Shown here piece after piece: positions 7,710 to 15,139 of a DNA stretch of 20,097 bases. The notes below the pieces were generated by a model. That model had not been told where the DNA came from. It did no database searches and was given only the letters and a program-made list of their open reading frames with translations. Every line of letters starts with the position of its first letter. Position 1 is the first letter of the stretch. This stretch comes from Treponema_I sp045616125 (GTDB lineage: Bacteria; Spirochaetota; Spirochaetia; Treponematales; Treponemataceae), in assembly GCA_045616125.1 (NCBI GenBank), contig JAZLGC010000044.1, positions 1 to 20,097 of the forward strand. The letters are read 5' to 3'. A program made the position numbers and the translations under genes.

Positions 7710-7782
7710 AATTCCGTTTTGCATGGATTCATATTTCGCTCCGACCAACAGTCTATCAAAAAACGTCGTCTCGCATCAGACA

Positions 7783-7816
7783 TAAAAAAAGCACTTCCCA
7801 ATTTGAGAAGTGCTTT
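7783..7816 (-). terminator. Rho-independent terminator of the tRNA-fMet transcript
   Basis: On the minus strand GCACTTC (7813-7807) pairs with GAAGTGC (7797-7791), loop of 9 nt, flanked by AAA and a run of seven T residues (7790-7784). The stem is extended by A-T pairs. It begins 6 nt after the 3' end of the tRNA gene, so it ends that transcript and separates it from the gspD promoter. Confidence 0.85.
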
Positions 7817-7821
7817 GCGTT

Positions 7822-7894
7822 TAGCAGGAGTAGGACTCGGACCTACGACCTCCGGGTTATGAGCCCGACGAGCTGCCAACTGCTCTATCCTGCG
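7822..7894 (-). tRNA. Initiator tRNA-fMet (anticodon CAT)
   Basis: 73 nt without an encoded CCA. Acceptor stem CGCAGGA pairs with TCCTGCT, with C1 opposite U72, an unpaired end that marks initiator tRNAs. Anticodon loop CTCATAA gives CAU. The anticodon stem has the three consecutive G-C pairs (GGG/CCC) that direct initiator tRNA to the ribosomal P site. The T arm is GTAGG-TCCGAGT-CCTAC. It starts bacterial translation after formylation. Its own promoter lies inside the 3' end of the prsW-like gene, and its first 10 bases are also the last codons and stop of that gene. Confidence 0.95.
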
Positions 7895-8550
7895 TCGTGT
7901 ATGTTCGGTATAGTATCATTACTGTTAAAACTTGTCAACTGGGTGTAACAAAAACGGACACGAATTGCAGCGTACAAAATGGTAACATAAGCAAACCACT
8001 GAACACCGCCGGTGCGGGCAGCAAATACGTTGTACACGCCATGAAGCAGAATTGCCATGATGAATGGCCGCAACATGGTGCGATTTCTTTTGAAAGACCA
8101 CACGAACAAACCGGAAAGACCAGCACAGAATGTGTGAATCAAAACAGCGGTAAGAAAACGAAGTTCCACCTGACGCTCACCATTAATCAGGTAAATGACA
8201 GATTCAAAGGTTCCCAGTGTAAATCCTGCAATTATTGAAGCAGCAAGGAATGACCCGACGTTCATTTTTTTACCGGGTAGAACGCACAGCCACATCATTT
8301 TAATTGTTTCTTCAATAAGTCCATTGAACACAAAGGCCGTTACCAGAAGAGATCCGAGGGTTGCCGTATTAAATACCGGTAGTTTCAGAACGACATACTG
8401 AAGAACCGCAATGGGAACAATGGCAAGAAGACCGCAGGCAAACGCCACAAACACATGCCACACCTTCAGTTCTTTGACACAGAGCAGAAGAACAGCCATG
8501 AGAACAAATGCGGGAACAAAACAGATACCTATAGAAGCAAACAGGTCCAT
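7885..8550 (-). CDS. prsW: PrsW-type intramembrane glutamic protease
   Basis: 221 residues from the ATG at 8550 (a TTG at 8586 would add 12). It has about seven hydrophobic helices. Family motifs are present: EE..K (GLIEETIKMMW, Glu80, Glu81, Lys84), F..E (LGTFES, Glu116), a His in LIHTFCAG (His139) and the last His in LLHGVYN (His170). PrsW proteases cleave membrane proteins such as anti-sigma factors within the inner membrane; the substrate here is unknown. The last 17 residues (LTSFNS to the end) are a translation of the tRNA promoter and the tRNA 5' end, so they are probably not part of the fold. The stop TAG lies 10 bases inside the tRNA gene. A -35/-10 pair places transcription start at the ATG itself. 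Confidence 0.85.
   Translation of the reverse strand: MDLFASIGICFVPAFVLMAVLLLCVKELKVWHVFVAFACGLLAIVPIAVLQYVVLKLPVFNTATLGSLLVTAFVFNGLIEETIKMMWLCVLPGKKMNVGSFLAASIIAGFTLGTFESVIYLINGERQVELRFLTAVLIHTFCAGLSGLFVWSFKRNRTMLRPFIMAILLHGVYNVFAARTGGVQWFAYVTILYAAIRVRFCYTQLTSFNSNDTIPNIHDAG
7910..7938 (-). promoter_or_regulatory. Promoter of tRNA-fMet (TTGACA-17-TACTAT) within prsW coding sequence
   Basis: TTGACA (7938-7933) matches the consensus -35 fully. It is followed 17 nt later by TACTAT (7915-7910). Transcription would start near 7903, about 9 nt before the mature tRNA end at 7894. The same -10 box with 17-nt spacing is found before the NifU-like gene. The promoter is translated as part of the prsW C-terminal tail. 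Confidence 0.7.
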
Positions 8551-8556
8551 AGCGGT

Positions 8557-8586
8557 ATGATACCATTTATCAGGAGAAAGTGGCAA
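8557..8586 (-). promoter_or_regulatory. Promoter of prsW-like gene (TTGCCA-18-TATCAT), leaderless
   Basis: TTGCCA (8586-8581) and TATCAT (8562-8557) each match consensus at five of six positions and are 18 nt apart. The -10 box is followed by 6 nt and the ATG at 8550, so the predicted first transcribed base is the A of the ATG. The -10 lies in the perfect palindrome GGTATGATACC (8554-8564), which on the plus strand supplies a TATGAT box towards aroK. Confidence 0.55.
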
Positions 8587-9132
8587 ATGAACAGCACCAT
8601 CATTTTACTTGGCATAAAACATTGCGGAAAATCTACAATTGGTCGTGAACTGGCCCACCGGACCGGTCTTTCTTTTTACGATGTTGATGATGTTATTGAA
8701 GACATGGTTGGACAAAATTGCCGCCAGTATTACCGAGCCAATGGAAAAGATGCTTTTATGAAAGCCGAAGCAGAAGCCGCAGGAGCCATAGCTGAAAAGC
8801 AGAACGAAAAACGATGCATAATTGCCACGGGCGGAGGAATCTGTGATAACGATGTGGCACTGAAAGTACTTGGTACCATGCCTGCAGCCCGGTTCATCTT
8901 TCTTGATATTGACGAAGCAACTGCTTTTTCGCGCATACAATCAGACTACAACCGGGAAGGTACCTGGCCTGCCTATATTGCAAAAGAAAACCCTGCTGAT
9001 GCAGCAGCGGCCGCTCAGATTTTCCACAGCTTTTACCTGCGGCGGGTAGAAGCCTACAAAAAAATAAGCGGCGATTCTGTCTCTGTAAAAGACAAATCAC
9101 CGCTTGTTATTGCAGATGAAATTCTGAATTAG
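8587..9132 (+). CDS. aroK: Shikimate kinase
   Basis: 181 residues. It phosphorylates shikimate with ATP in the cytoplasm, the fifth step of the chorismate pathway. Walker A is GIKHCGKST (9-17). YDVDD (31-35) holds the Asp residues that bind shikimate and magnesium. TGGGI (about 80-84) is the conserved glycine motif. FHSFYLRRVEAYKKI matches the C-terminal R..Y motif. Start at 8587 is set by AGGAG (8572-8576) 10 nt upstream; the frame is open further upstream to 8455, but that part overlaps prsW and does not look like kinase. Length fits the family. It is divergent from prsW with about 36 nt between starts. Its stop overlaps the slyD stop on the other strand by 4 nt. Confidence 0.88.
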   Translation: MNSTIILLGIKHCGKSTIGRELAHRTGLSFYDVDDVIEDMVGQNCRQYYRANGKDAFMKAEAEAAGAIAEKQNEKRCIIATGGGICDNDVALKVLGTMPAARFIFLDIDEATAFSRIQSDYNREGTWPAYIAKENPADAAAAAQIFHSFYLRRVEAYKKISGDSVSVKDKSPLVIADEILN

Positions 9133-9674
9133 TTACCGCAGCCGCATCCACCGCCGCAGCCGCCATCTCCACATCCGCCGTCTCCGCAGCTGCCACCGCA
9201 ACCACCGCCACAGCTTCCGCCACAACCGCAACCCTGTGGATTCAGTTCTTCTTCAGTAGCTTCGCGTACATCAACAATTTCCACATCAAAAGTCAAGGTT
9301 TTTCCGGCCAGTTCGTGGTTTGCATCAATAGTAACGGTGTCGCCATCCACTTTCTTAACGGTTACAATCTGTCCGCCGCCAGCCTGGAACTGCATACCAA
9401 CTTCAATATCTACACCAGCATCAAACTGGCTTTTGTTTACTTCAATAACCATTGATTCATCGTATTCGCCATAAGCTTCTTTTGGTTCTACGGTACAGGT
9501 CAGCTTATCTCCGGGAGCCTTGCCTTCCAGCTGTTTTTCAAGGCCAATAATCAGATAGCCGTTTCCATGCAGATATTCCAGTGGTTCTCCACCAATTGAC
9601 GAATCAACCTGATTTCCATCCTGATCTTTTACAGTGTAGTGAATGGAAACCATTGCGTTCTTAGTAATATTCAT
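9129..9674 (-). CDS. slyD: SlyD-type FKBP peptidyl-prolyl isomerase with Cys/Gly-rich metal-binding tail
   Basis: 181 residues. An FKBP domain interrupted by the insert-in-flap chaperone domain: VSIHYTVKDQDGNQVDSS, LEYLHGNGYLIIGLEKQLEG, then AYGEYDES and the hallmark NHELAGKTLTFDVEI. It catalyses proline isomerisation and acts as a chaperone in the cytoplasm. After about residue 146 comes a tail of Gly, Asp and nine Cys residues in CGCGG, CGGGC and CGDGG units. SlyD tails usually mix His, Cys and Asp for nickel binding; here there is no His, which suggests soft metals (nickel, copper, zinc) or thiol chemistry, as inference. The start at 9674 has AGAGGA 7 nt upstream. It is separated from the YgiQ-type gene by a repeat element. 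Confidence 0.92.
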   Translation of the reverse strand: MNITKNAMVSIHYTVKDQDGNQVDSSIGGEPLEYLHGNGYLIIGLEKQLEGKAPGDKLTCTVEPKEAYGEYDESMVIEVNKSQFDAGVDIEVGMQFQAGGGQIVTVKKVDGDTVTIDANHELAGKTLTFDVEIVDVREATEEELNPQGCGCGGSCGGGCGGSCGDGGCGDGGCGGGCGCGN

Positions 9675-9750
9675 AGGTAATTCCTCTCAATAGTATTGTA
9701 CTAAAGATATATAATAATTAATGAATCGGCAACATAAAGCAAAACCACCC

Positions 9751-9780
9751 GGACCCTTCGACAGGCTCAGGGATCCTGCC
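9751..9780 (-). repeat. Dispersed palindromic repeat element, intergenic copy
   Basis: On the minus strand this 30-nt segment reads CAGGATCCCTGAGC followed by CTGTCGAAGGGTCC. GGA(T)CCCT can pair with AGGGTCC, a 7-bp hairpin with one bulged T and an 11-nt loop. It begins on the last base of the YgiQ-type stop codon. A near copy (one extra base and a few changes) lies in mnmE at 16187-16215, and partial copies lie around it. It is a REP-like mobile or structural element; its role is unknown. It could weaken read-through towards slyD, but there is no T run. Confidence 0.7.
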
Positions 9781-11633
9781 TACCGGAGCACGTTAATCAG
9801 ATCCATGCGGCCTGCTTTCTGCAGTGCTTCACAAACCAGAGCCCGGTTTTCCTTACGGTTGAACTGCAGCAGGGCCCGCTGTAATTTGCGTTCATGGGCA
9901 CCCTTACACACATACAGTTTTTTCATGTTGCCCTTCTCGTCAACCGTGTGAGGGTCAACACCGGTATACCACATGGTGGTGGCCAGATTTCCCGGCGTAG
10001 GATAAAAATCCTGCACCTGGTCCGGTACAAACCCGGTCTTTTTCAGATACAGGGCAACATCAATGGCTTCTGCAAGGCCGGCACCCGGAAGCCCCGCAAT
10101 GTAATAGGGCACCAGATATTGCTTTTTCCCCAGTTCTTTATTTATCCGTGCGTATTCAGCAGCAAACTGCTCGTATACTTCGTGGCTGCTTTTCCGCACT
10201 AAGCGGAGCACGCCGTTATTTACATGTTCCGGCGCAACCTTCAGCTGACCGGAAATATGATGTTCGCACAGTTCATAAAAGAAGGTGCGGTCTTTATCCA
10301 TCATCAGGTAGTCAAAGCGGATGCCGCTCCGGATAAACACCTTCTTTACACCGGGTACTGCCCGCAAAGAACGCAGAATATCCACATATTCAGAGTGGTC
10401 AACTACCACATTGGGACACGGTTTTTCTCCCAGACACTCCCGGTTGGTGCAGACTCCTACTTTTCGCTGCTTGTCGCAGGCGTCGCGGCGGAAGTTTGCC
10501 GTAGGCCCGCCCACATCGTGAATGTAGCCTTTAAAGTCAGGCAGAGTCGTCAGGTGTTCACATTCCTTTACCAGCGATTCCTTGCTGCGGGTCTGAATCC
10601 GCCGTCCCTGATGAAAGGTAATGGCACAGAAAGAACAGGCACCAAAACAGCCGCGGGTGCTGGTAAGACTGAACTGTACTTCTGCCAGGGCCGGAACACC
10701 GGTCTTGCCGTTTTCTGCCGGCCTATCGTACATAGGGTGCCATTTGCGTTGAAACGGCAGCTCATGGACGGCGTCAAACTCTTCTGTAGTAAGAGGTGTT
10801 GCCGGCGGTTCCTGTACAATAAAGCGCTGCTCACTCTGTTCAATCAGCACATGAGCACTTATTGAATCGGTGTTGGCTTCCTGCAGCAGGTAACTTTTGG
10901 CAAAGGCCTGACGACCTTCATCGGTACGGGCAGATACCTCCTGGTATGAAGGCAGCCAAACCGCATCTTCCGGCAGCTCAGCCTGCTTGCCGGTGCGCCA
11001 TACCGTGCCCCGCACGCCCCTGATTCCTGCAGCCATCTGGGAGGTTACAAGACCGTCAGGAGCATCAAGTGCCATACTGCTTAACCGTTCTGCAATTTCA
11101 AGAATGCTGTGCTCTCCCATGCCGTACATCAGCAGATCAGCCTTACTGTCCAGCAGAATGGAGCGACGAACCGTATCAGACCAGTAATCATAATGGGCTG
11201 TACGGCGAAGACTTGCCTCAATACCGCCAATCAGTACCGGAACACCTTTATAGGCTTCGCGCACTTTTGCAGTATAGGCAATAAGGGCACGGTCAGGCCG
11301 GTGACCGGCAACACCACCATGAGCATAACTGTCAGATGAGCGGGGTTTATTATTTGCAGTGTAATTTGAAACCATGCTGTCCATGGCTCCGGCACTTATC
11401 AGAAAGCCAAGACGTGGCCGGCCAAGAACCTTAAAGGATTCAGCAGTAGAAATATCAGGTTGGGCAATTATGCCGGTTTTATAACCGTGCTTTTCCAGCA
11501 GGCGGGTCAGAAGGGCTGCAGCAAAGGAAGGGTGATCAACATAGGCATCGCCGGAAACAAAAACAAAGTCACACTGTTCCCAGCCAGCCGCATCCATATC
11601 CGCGCGGCATACCGGCATATACGCTAAAGGCAT
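9780..11633 (-). CDS. YgiQ-family radical SAM protein
   Basis: 617 residues. The N-terminal part (about 10-200) resembles the Rossmann-like cobalamin-binding half of this family (GDAYVDHPSF, GYKTGIIAQP, VLIGGIEASLRR). The radical SAM core has C329, C333 and C336 in RGCFGACSFC, which would bind a 4Fe-4S cluster and S-adenosylmethionine. Typical YgiQ features follow: QTRSKESLV, VGGPTANFRRDAC and a second cysteine set (CDKQRKVGVCTNRECLGEKPCP). The reaction of the family is not established. It is the second gene after the NifU-like gene, 14 nt downstream, with a poor ribosome-binding site; the ATG at 11633 or codon 6 may be used. Length is a little short of the E. coli protein but complete. The repeat element starts right at its stop. 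Confidence 0.9.
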   Translation of the reverse strand: MPLAYMPVCRADMDAAGWEQCDFVFVSGDAYVDHPSFAAALLTRLLEKHGYKTGIIAQPDISTAESFKVLGRPRLGFLISAGAMDSMVSNYTANNKPRSSDSYAHGGVAGHRPDRALIAYTAKVREAYKGVPVLIGGIEASLRRTAHYDYWSDTVRRSILLDSKADLLMYGMGEHSILEIAERLSSMALDAPDGLVTSQMAAGIRGVRGTVWRTGKQAELPEDAVWLPSYQEVSARTDEGRQAFAKSYLLQEANTDSISAHVLIEQSEQRFIVQEPPATPLTTEEFDAVHELPFQRKWHPMYDRPAENGKTGVPALAEVQFSLTSTRGCFGACSFCAITFHQGRRIQTRSKESLVKECEHLTTLPDFKGYIHDVGGPTANFRRDACDKQRKVGVCTNRECLGEKPCPNVVVDHSEYVDILRSLRAVPGVKKVFIRSGIRFDYLMMDKDRTFFYELCEHHISGQLKVAPEHVNNGVLRLVRKSSHEVYEQFAAEYARINKELGKKQYLVPYYIAGLPGAGLAEAIDVALYLKKTGFVPDQVQDFYPTPGNLATTMWYTGVDPHTVDEKGNMKKLYVCKGAHERKLQRALLQFNRKENRALVCEALQKAGRMDLINVLR

Positions 11634-11647
11634 GTAGCAGTTCTATC

Positions 11648-11875
11648 TCAGTAAGCCTGAATTACTTCGGTAACTTCAGGAATAGTGTCTTTCAGGTATT
11701 TTTCAACACCCATTTTCAGAGTCATGGTAGCCATGGGGCAGCTGCCGCAGTGTCCGGTAAGTTTTACGTATACTTTACCGTCTTCCAGTTTTACAAATTC
11801 CAGGTCTCCACCATCAGCCTGCAGCTGAGGACGCATAACGTTAAGACCTTCTTTTACTCTTTCTTCAAGTGTCAT
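11648..11875 (-). CDS. NifU C-terminal-domain-like Fe-S cluster scaffold/carrier
   Basis: 75 residues from the ATG at 11875, with AAGGAG 6-7 nt upstream; the frame stays open to 12055, but the extra part is unrelated and overlaps the divergent gene. The whole protein is one NifU-C domain: MRPQLQADGGDLEFVKLE and the CxxC of HCGSCPMA (Cys43, Cys46). Such proteins bind or hand on a 4Fe-4S cluster as a dimer. Being first in an operon with a radical SAM protein suggests, as inference, supply of clusters to it or to other Fe-S proteins such as PFOR. It has a good promoter of its own. Confidence 0.93.
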   Translation of the reverse strand: MTLEERVKEGLNVMRPQLQADGGDLEFVKLEDGKVYVKLTGHCGSCPMATMTLKMGVEKYLKDTIPEVTEVIQAY

Positions 11876-11897
11876 ATGGTACTCCTTGTCTTTTAAA

Positions 11898-11926
11898 ATA
11901 GTACACGGAAAAACACCCTTTTTCAA
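11898..11926 (-). promoter_or_regulatory. Promoter of the NifU-like/YgiQ operon (TTGAAA-17-TACTAT)
   Basis: TTGAAA (11926-11921) and TACTAT (11903-11898) are 17 nt apart, giving a predicted start near 11891 and a leader of about 15 nt that contains the AAGGAG ribosome-binding site. Confidence 0.6.
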
Positions 11927-11971
11927 TACAAAGCCATAAACCCGGAATGACAAACATCCGATAGGCAATGT

Positions 11972-14203
11972 ATGAAACTGCGCATTTACAAAATTGTATC
12001 GCTGTTGGCGTTGATTATTGCAATACCATTCCTGGTACACAATACCGACGCTCAATCACAAAAAGCTGATACTGACATTGCAGAAGCATTACTTGCCCTG
12101 CAGGAAGACGAATCCAACGCCAGCTGGGATGGAACCCTTATCGGAACAGACACCGGACTTTTTTCCATTCAGGATGGTAAACTGACTCAGATTTGCGGTG
12201 ATTTTTCCGTGTATAAAATCGTTAAGGGAAACCAATGGTTCTTCATGACTTCTCAAGGTATCTGGACATCAGAAGATCTTGTACATTTTGAACCACGCAA
12301 TACCGGTCTGCCTTCATTAAAAATCAAGGAATTTACCAACGGGGAAAAATCATTTGTCCAGCAGCAGGCTCTTTTAAAAGACCTGCAGATTCATCCTGCT
12401 GACCCGGACACCCTTGTTACTCTTACCCGTGACGCAGTTTTCCTTTCTCATGATGCAGGACTCACCTGGAAAAATCTGGGATTCTCTGCCAAAACCAACG
12501 GCGCAAAAGCTGTCGCAGTTTGTACTATGCCCGTAAACGGAGAAGAAAAGCTTACTGTTCTTCTGGCCCACTCTATCTATGGCCTTTCATATATGTTCCC
12601 TAATGATAAAAATGCCAAATGGATCGATATAGAAAAGGGGTTTGAAGGACTGAAAGGCCTTGGCAGCGAAGAAATCGCCGATATCATTACCGTACGCAGC
12701 CCTCGGGAAGACGGAACCATCGGCACCGATATCTATATCAGCCAGACTTTCATTCCCTGCCTGTATAAACTGAACTGGGAAGAAAAAAACGTAACCCTCC
12801 TTGCCAAGGGTAAGGATCCTATTTACACCATCGACAGTCTGTTTTCAGCCGGTAACCGCATCATTTATGCCCGGCCGGACGGATTCGGTACCTACGACCT
12901 GACCACCGGCACCTTCGGCGAAGTTCCCTCTGAAGCCGGCACCTGGAAATATCTGGCAGAACTTGCAGGTCCTGCTTGCAATTCCATGTACATTCCGGAA
13001 ACCGTCAGTGGTTTTGGTCAGCCCTTATCATTCAGCGAACTGTGGCTTTTGAACACCGGCTATATCAACGGAAAATACGTTACTACCGCCAACAATAAAA
13101 AAGCCCTGTATGTTCCTTCAGGAAAAGCATATCCGGGCCCTCAACTGCAGAAATACATTGATATCTGCAACAGCAACGACCTGAATGCCATCGTCATCGA
13201 TATGAAAGACGACTACGGACTGCTCCGGTATGACAGTCATGATCCGAAAATCCTTGAAAAAGATCCGGTCAGCAGTTATGCCATTGATCTTGACGCCTTT
13301 GTGGCCCAGTGCAAGGAAAGCAATCTGTATCTGGTAGCCCGCATTGTTTCATTCAAAGATAAAGTCCTTTGGAAGTATCAGAATGGTAAATATGCCGTGC
13401 GTGATTCTTCTACCGGTGAAAAATGGCAGGGAATCCGTCGCACCAATGAAGATGGCACTATTGAATACTATGATGAATACTGGGTTGACCCCTACTGTGA
13501 AGAAGTTTGGGAATATAATGTCGCTATTGCTCAGGAGCTGATTTCCCGTGGTTTTGATGAAATTCAGTTTGACTATATCCGTTTCCCTACCGATGGCAAT
13601 AATCTTTCCAGAGCTACCTATCCGTGGAAAGACAAAGGTATGGACATGGAATCTGCCCTTATGAGCTTTTTGCGCTATGCCCGTGCAAACATCAATGTGC
13701 CCATTGGAATTGATATTTACGGCGCCAACGGCTGGAACCGCAGCGGAACACGCACCGGACAGGACGTAGAAATGCTTTCTCAGTATGTTGATGTTATCTG
13801 TCCAATGTTCTATCCCAGTCATTTTGACCAGAACTATCTGGATTATTCACCGGCAGCAGAACGACCGTACCGCATTTACTACTATGGCTGTTACCGCAAC
13901 ACCGTTATTGCACGGAACAGGGTTATAGTGCGTCCGTGGGTTCAGGCATTCTATCTGGCCGTAAGTTATGACAAAAAGTACTATGATAAGGATTATGTAA
14001 CACGCCAGATTTACGGTACCCGCGACAGTATTGACCGTGGGTACATGTACTGGAATAATAGCGGCCGTTACGATGATATTTCAAAAGACCCGGGAGATGA
14101 TGATCCATATCCCTGGAAAGATGAAGGCGCAATCCAGCGGCCTGCTTTGGGATTTAACCCGGCAGTTACTGCTGAATCTGACATCAAATCTGAAGAAAGC
14201 TGA
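11972..14203 (+). CDS. Secreted DUF4015 putative glycoside hydrolase with N-terminal propeller-like domain
   Basis: 743 residues. The signal peptide MKLRIYKIVSLLALIIAIPF is cleaved near NTDA. The N-terminal half (about 45-350) has repeated short strand units and an Asp-box-like SHDAGLTWK at about 158-166, suggesting a sialidase-like beta-propeller. The C-terminal half (about 370-715) matches the DUF4015 putative glycosidase barrel: ALYVPSGKA, NAIVIDMKDDYG, YLVARIVSFKD, the acidic strand FDEIQFDYIRFPTDG, IGIDIYGANGW and DVICPMFYPSHF. The acidic residues in these strands are likely catalytic, by analogy with TIM-barrel hydrolases. The substrate is unknown; an envelope or extracellular glycan is a guess. 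An ATG at 11968 is out of frame; only a weak AGG precedes the 11972 start. It is first in an operon with the PAP2 gene (28-nt gap). Confidence 0.87.
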   Translation: MKLRIYKIVSLLALIIAIPFLVHNTDAQSQKADTDIAEALLALQEDESNASWDGTLIGTDTGLFSIQDGKLTQICGDFSVYKIVKGNQWFFMTSQGIWTSEDLVHFEPRNTGLPSLKIKEFTNGEKSFVQQQALLKDLQIHPADPDTLVTLTRDAVFLSHDAGLTWKNLGFSAKTNGAKAVAVCTMPVNGEEKLTVLLAHSIYGLSYMFPNDKNAKWIDIEKGFEGLKGLGSEEIADIITVRSPREDGTIGTDIYISQTFIPCLYKLNWEEKNVTLLAKGKDPIYTIDSLFSAGNRIIYARPDGFGTYDLTTGTFGEVPSEAGTWKYLAELAGPACNSMYIPETVSGFGQPLSFSELWLLNTGYINGKYVTTANNKKALYVPSGKAYPGPQLQKYIDICNSNDLNAIVIDMKDDYGLLRYDSHDPKILEKDPVSSYAIDLDAFVAQCKESNLYLVARIVSFKDKVLWKYQNGKYAVRDSSTGEKWQGIRRTNEDGTIEYYDEYWVDPYCEEVWEYNVAIAQELISRGFDEIQFDYIRFPTDGNNLSRATYPWKDKGMDMESALMSFLRYARANINVPIGIDIYGANGWNRSGTRTGQDVEMLSQYVDVICPMFYPSHFDQNYLDYSPAAERPYRIYYYGCYRNTVIARNRVIVRPWVQAFYLAVSYDKKYYDKDYVTRQIYGTRDSIDRGYMYWNNSGRYDDISKDPGDDDPYPWKDEGAIQRPALGFNPAVTAESDIKSEES

Positions 14204-14230
14204 CGCTGCAACAAAGGAGAGTACTACATT

Positions 14231-15139
14231 ATGGAAGCTATTTGGGACTGGGGTATCCAGGTTATCAAGGGAATTCAAACCATCAGCTGCCCGCCACTGG
14301 ACTGGCTTGCGTTTTTTGTTCACTACGTTTTTAACGTTCCGGCTTACCTGCTGATTGTTTCTGTGTATATGTTCTGCGTTGACTTTCACAAGGGATTTGC
14401 TCTTGGCGAAACCATGCTCATCAGCGTTGGTGTAAACGGCGTCATCAAAAACAACCTGAAAGTTCCACGCCCTTTCCAGCGTGACCCTTCAGTATTCCGC
14501 ATTACCGAAACCGGCTTTTCTACTCCCAGTGGTCACTCCCAGACAGCAGCCACCGTGCTGCCACAGCTTGCTTTCTTGAATACCGGCTGGAAAAAAATCT
14601 GGCGCATTCTTATTGCCACCCTGTGCCCGGTCATCATTGCTGTTTCACGTAATTATCTGGGTGTTCACTATCCTACTGACGTTCTTGCTGGCCTTCTGCT
14701 TGGTTACATCTTCTCCATCGGATACATGTTCTGGGGCAACAAATTCTTTACCGGAATTTCACATATGCCAAAAAGCATACAGACTTTAGTCTGGGCTCTT
14801 ATTGCCATGGCCCTCATTCTGTTTGACAAAGGTTCTTCTGACATGGCAGGCGCTGTTTTTGGTCTGTCACTGGCTTACTATGCCGTGGTAAAAGATGGCG
14901 GCATGAAAGCTGCAGCAGGAACTTGGACTCAGAAACTGCTCCGTACCCTGATTGGTCTTGCCATTTTTGGCGTACTGTATCTTGGACTTAAAGCCGTATT
15001 CCCTTCAGAAGGTGACTACCGCGAAGCCTGCCGTTTTATCCGCTACATGATTGCCATTTTTGCCGGAGTCTATTACGGCGCTTTAATCAGCATTAAGCTG
15101 AAACTTGCAGAACGCGATACCGAGGCTGTAAAAGCATGA
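14231..15139 (+). CDS. PAP2-family membrane phosphatase
   Basis: 302 residues, largely hydrophobic with about eight possible helices. The three PAP2 catalytic motifs are intact: KNNLKVPRP (Lys73, Arg80, Pro81), PSGH (99-102) and SRNYLGVHYPTD (Ser139, Arg140, His146, Asp150). These enzymes remove phosphate from lipids such as undecaprenyl-pyrophosphate or phosphatidate at the outer face of the inner membrane; which one applies here cannot be told. The C-terminal ~150 residues form extra membrane helices beyond the usual core. AAAGGAG lies about 10-12 nt before the ATG. The stop overlaps the mnmE start by ATGA (15136-15139), so the two are co-translated. Confidence 0.9.
   Translation: MEAIWDWGIQVIKGIQTISCPPLDWLAFFVHYVFNVPAYLLIVSVYMFCVDFHKGFALGETMLISVGVNGVIKNNLKVPRPFQRDPSVFRITETGFSTPSGHSQTAATVLPQLAFLNTGWKKIWRILIATLCPVIIAVSRNYLGVHYPTDVLAGLLLGYIFSIGYMFWGNKFFTGISHMPKSIQTLVWALIAMALILFDKGSSDMAGAVFGLSLAYYAVVKDGGMKAAAGTWTQKLLRTLIGLAIFGVLYLGLKAVFPSEGDYREACRFIRYMIAIFAGVYYGALISIKLKLAERDTEAVKA

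Noticed and set aside
7682..7879. 65-residue ORF across the tRNA-fMet gene and terminator
   Set aside because: It is a translation of the tRNA and its hairpin, not a protein gene.
8455..8586. Upstream extension of aroK by 44 codons
   Set aside because: Overlaps the prsW-like coding sequence, and the normal kinase N terminus plus AGGAG site support the start at 8587.
9130..9234. GC-rich low-complexity stretch as a structural RNA or terminator
   Set aside because: It is explained by the Gly/Cys codons of the slyD tail.
10224..10865. 213-residue plus-strand ORF opposite the YgiQ-type gene
   Set aside because: Antisense to a conserved radical SAM core; no plausible start signal or domain.
11876..12055. 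Upstream extension of the NifU-like gene by 60 codons
   Set aside because: Crosses its own promoter and the start of the divergent gene; the domain is complete from 11875 with AAGGAG in front.
13349..13822. 157-residue minus-strand ORF opposite the DUF4015 gene
   Set aside because: Antisense to the conserved glycosidase-like region; no ribosome-binding site or recognisable motif.
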